Part shown: piece after piece, positions 12,245 through 13,919 of the stretch
How the letters are laid out: each line of letters opens with the position of its first letter
Numbering within the stretch: the stretch's first letter is position 1
Assembly: GCA_028710915.1 (NCBI GenBank)
Contig: JAQTTF010000017.1
Coordinates: forward strand, 1-13,919
Reading direction: 5' to 3'
Source: Minisyncoccota bacterium
GTDB taxonomy: Bacteria > Patescibacteriota > Minisyncoccia > Phycocordibacterales > JAQTLZ01
Length of the DNA stretch: 13,919 nucleotides
Program-made: the position numbers and the translations under genes
The notes under the pieces: generated by a model
Databases searched by the model: none
Told to the model about the DNA's origin: nothing
The model's input: the letters and a program-made list of their open reading frames with translations, nothing else

Positions 12245-13132
12245 ATGAATACAAAATATAAATTTCTTGTTGTTTCTTCTCTAAGTCTCGCGCTTCTCGC
12301 TGGAGCGGCGCTTTCTGCTTCCGCAGAAGATTCTATGGCATCTGGAACGGTTCGCTTTGGAAATGCTGCTTCTACAACATTAAAATTTCGAGCTGGATTG
12401 GGCATCAGAATGCAAAATGCATCTACTACTTGGGCGAAAGATCTTTCCAAGATGATTGACCGAGGAGAGAAGGAGATCGATAGGAGGATTGATGCTCTCA
12501 ATAAGTTAAATGATCGAATTCAATCAGCAAAACGAGTTTCTGACGCGGGGAAATCTGATATTTCGCTTGAGGTCCAGGCTCAAATTACAGATTTGACTAC
12601 TCTTAGAGCTAAAATCGCAGCAGATACTGATGAAGCAACTCTACGGGCAGATTTGAAGTCAATCACCGCTTCTCATCGTATTTTTGCTCTTGTGATGCCG
12701 CAAGCTGCAATTACAGCTGCAGCTTTTCGAATAGAGACTATCGCTAATGACCTTAAAACGATCGAAACCAAACTTCAAACAAGAATTACTGCCGCACAGA
12801 CCGCCGGTAAAGATGTAACAGTCCTTAACGCAACTTTGAATCGTATTACTGCAGAGCTTGCTGATGCTCTTACTCAAGCTCAAGCCGCAAAAGATAAAGT
12901 GGCTTCTCTCAAGCCTGATAATGGAGATAAAACAACAGCAGATGCAAATAGAGCCGCTCTCCTTGCAGCTCGTGCTGATATAAAAGTAGGAACTACTGAC
13001 CTTCAATCTGCAAGAAAAGATGCTGAATCAATTATCGTAGCTCTCAAGACACCAAAGTCTGGCGACAAAAATTCTTCTAAAACAGAAGAGGGAACAACGA
13101 CACAAACTACAGCATCTACGACGACTCAATAA
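12245..13132 (+). CDS. Exported coiled-coil protein, unknown function
   Basis: 295 residues. The signal peptide MNTKYKFLVVSSLSLALLAGAALSASAED has a likely AXA-type cleavage after about residue 27. The mature part is almost wholly alpha-helical and coiled-coil: IDRGEKEIDRRIDALNKLNDRI, LTTLRAKIAADTDEATLRADLKSI, IETIANDLKTIETKLQTRI, VLNATLNRITAELADALTQAQAAKDKVASL and ARADIKVGTTDLQSARKDAESIIVAL. It ends in a Ser/Thr-rich tail (about 270-295). It has no cysteine and no recognised catalytic motif, so a structural or periplasm-like spacer role is likeliest. It lies 7 bases before the CcdA-like gene and is probably co-transcribed with it. Confidence 0.72.
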   Translation: MNTKYKFLVVSSLSLALLAGAALSASAEDSMASGTVRFGNAASTTLKFRAGLGIRMQNASTTWAKDLSKMIDRGEKEIDRRIDALNKLNDRIQSAKRVSDAGKSDISLEVQAQITDLTTLRAKIAADTDEATLRADLKSITASHRIFALVMPQAAITAAAFRIETIANDLKTIETKLQTRITAAQTAGKDVTVLNATLNRITAELADALTQAQAAKDKVASLKPDNGDKTTADANRAALLAARADIKVGTTDLQSARKDAESIIVALKTPKSGDKNSSKTEEGTTTQTTASTTTQ

Positions 13133-13139
13133 GTAGTCT

Positions 13140-13919
13140 ATGGTATTTCTGGTAATTTCATTTATCGCGGGATTTCTCACGGTTCTTGCTCCGTGCGTGC
13201 TCCCGCTTTTGCCAGTTATTGTCGGCGGTTCCCTCACCGGAGCTGAAATAAATAAGAAAAAAGCCATTACTATAGTCCTTTCTCTGGGCGTTTCGGTGAT
13301 CATTTTTACCTTTATTCTCAAAGTAAGTACGGCATTTATTTCTATCCCAGAAATTGTATGGATGCTCATTTCTGGCGGAATTCTTGTTCTTTTCGGCCTC
13401 ATTACACTTTTTCCTTCTCTCTGGGAGAATTTGAAATTCGCAGCTCGGCTTAATCAGAGATCAAATAAGATCCTCGGGGAAGGCTATCAAAAGAAAAGTA
13501 TCTGGGGTGACATTATTATCGGTGCATCTCTTGGCCCGGTCTTTTCAAGTTGCAGTCCAACGTATTTTATTGTCCTCGCGACCGTTCTGCCAGCAAGTTT
13601 TTTCCTTGGAACCGTCTATCTTGTAACGTATACAATCGGTCTTTGTCTTTCGCTTCTTATTGTCGCAATCCTTGGGCAAAAAATTATGGATCGGCTTGGA
13701 GTTTTAGCTGATCCGAAAGGAACGCTCAAAAAAGTTCTCGGCATACTTTTTCTTCTGGTCGGTCTTGCTGTCCTCACAGGAGTTGATAAAACAACAGAGG
13801 TCTGGCTTTTGAGTAATGCGGGTATTTTTGATATTACTCAAGTAGAAGATAAGCTCCTCGGGCTTAGTCGCCCGCCTTCACCCGCTATTCCTCTTGCTGT
13901 ACAACCGATAGTTTCCGAG
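13140..13919 (+). CDS. CcdA/DipZ-like thiol-disulfide membrane transporter, 3' partial
   Basis: 260 codons are visible and the frame runs off the window. MVFLVISFIAGFLTVLAPCVLPLLPVIVGG (1-30) is the CcdA/DsbD first-helix signature with Cys19. The matching second redox Cys is Cys138 in LGPVFSSCSPTYFIVLATVLP (131-151). About six hydrophobic helices fit the family, which carries electrons from cytoplasmic thioredoxin to extracytoplasmic thiols. After the last helix a Pro-rich linker begins (SRPPSPAIPLAVQP). DipZ-type proteins continue from such a linker into a thioredoxin-like domain, so a fusion may follow. The start follows the coiled-coil gene stop by seven bases. Confidence 0.85.
   Translation, partial: MVFLVISFIAGFLTVLAPCVLPLLPVIVGGSLTGAEINKKKAITIVLSLGVSVIIFTFILKVSTAFISIPEIVWMLISGGILVLFGLITLFPSLWENLKFAARLNQRSNKILGEGYQKKSIWGDIIIGASLGPVFSSCSPTYFIVLATVLPASFFLGTVYLVTYTIGLCLSLLIVAILGQKIMDRLGVLADPKGTLKKVLGILFLLVGLAVLTGVDKTTEVWLLSNAGIFDITQVEDKLLGLSRPPSPAIPLAVQPIVSE

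Noticed and set aside
1..13919. CRISPR array, transposase, integrase, tRNA or rRNA gene
   Set aside because: No regularly spaced direct repeats, no recombinase motifs and no tRNA-like cloverleaf or rRNA segment were seen by eye on either strand.

Overview
The window looks like a piece of a Candidate Phyla Radiation (Patescibacteria, probably Parcubacteria/Paceibacteria-type) chromosome. This is an inference. It rests on very compact, moderately AT-rich gene packing, many small exported or membrane proteins, family signatures common in such genomes (DUF6496, lmo0937-type membrane peptide, LapA/DUF1049, a DipZ/CcdA-like thiol transporter, coiled-coil exported proteins), and promoters whose -10 box sits 6-10 nt before the start codon, implying leaderless or nearly leaderless mRNAs. 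No rRNA, tRNA, CRISPR array, phage or transposase gene was recognised.

Layout. Bases 2-1231 hold the 3' part of a secreted S53 (sedolisin) peptidase, closed by an intrinsic terminator. An ABC-F ATPase (1318-2769) and a LapA-domain membrane protein (2855-3196) follow. Bases 3197-3305 form an unusually structured non-coding block of three successive stem-loops. It ends in the promoter of a GIY-YIG nuclease (3313-3576), whose 3' end overlaps the convergent HI0933-type flavoprotein (3539-4804, minus strand). A 63-bp divergent promoter region then drives an exported GH18-like protein (4868-5908), coupled to a 54-residue membrane peptide (5912-6076). A run of small genes follows: DUF6496 basic protein, lmo0937-type membrane peptide, and a Cys-rich exported protein (6168-7155).

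The DEAD-box RNA helicase (7278-8666) is the most striking locus. It has the only near-consensus TTGACA-N17-TATACT promoter seen here, a leader of about 70 nt, a clear Shine-Dalgarno sequence, and two mutually exclusive hairpins. One of these buries the Shine-Dalgarno sequence in a perfect 10-bp stem. Its protein carries a ~97-residue Gly/Ser/Arg-rich disordered N-terminus. A small zinc-ribbon-like protein and a strong terminator follow.

The last part contains a two-TM exported-domain protein overlapping a HAD hydrolase (8965-10183) and a FAD-linked oxidase of the GlcD/D-lactate dehydrogenase type (10211-11848) with an inverted repeat on its promoter. It ends with an envelope cluster: an N-anchored Ser/Thr-rich protein, an exported coiled-coil protein, and the start of a CcdA/DipZ-like membrane protein that runs off the window.

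How the genes fit together: much of the coding capacity serves the cell envelope (exported peptidase, GH18, Cys-rich protein, coiled-coil protein, electron transport to extracytoplasmic thiols). The rest covers RNA and ribosome maintenance (ABC-F, DEAD-box helicase) and redox flavoenzymes.
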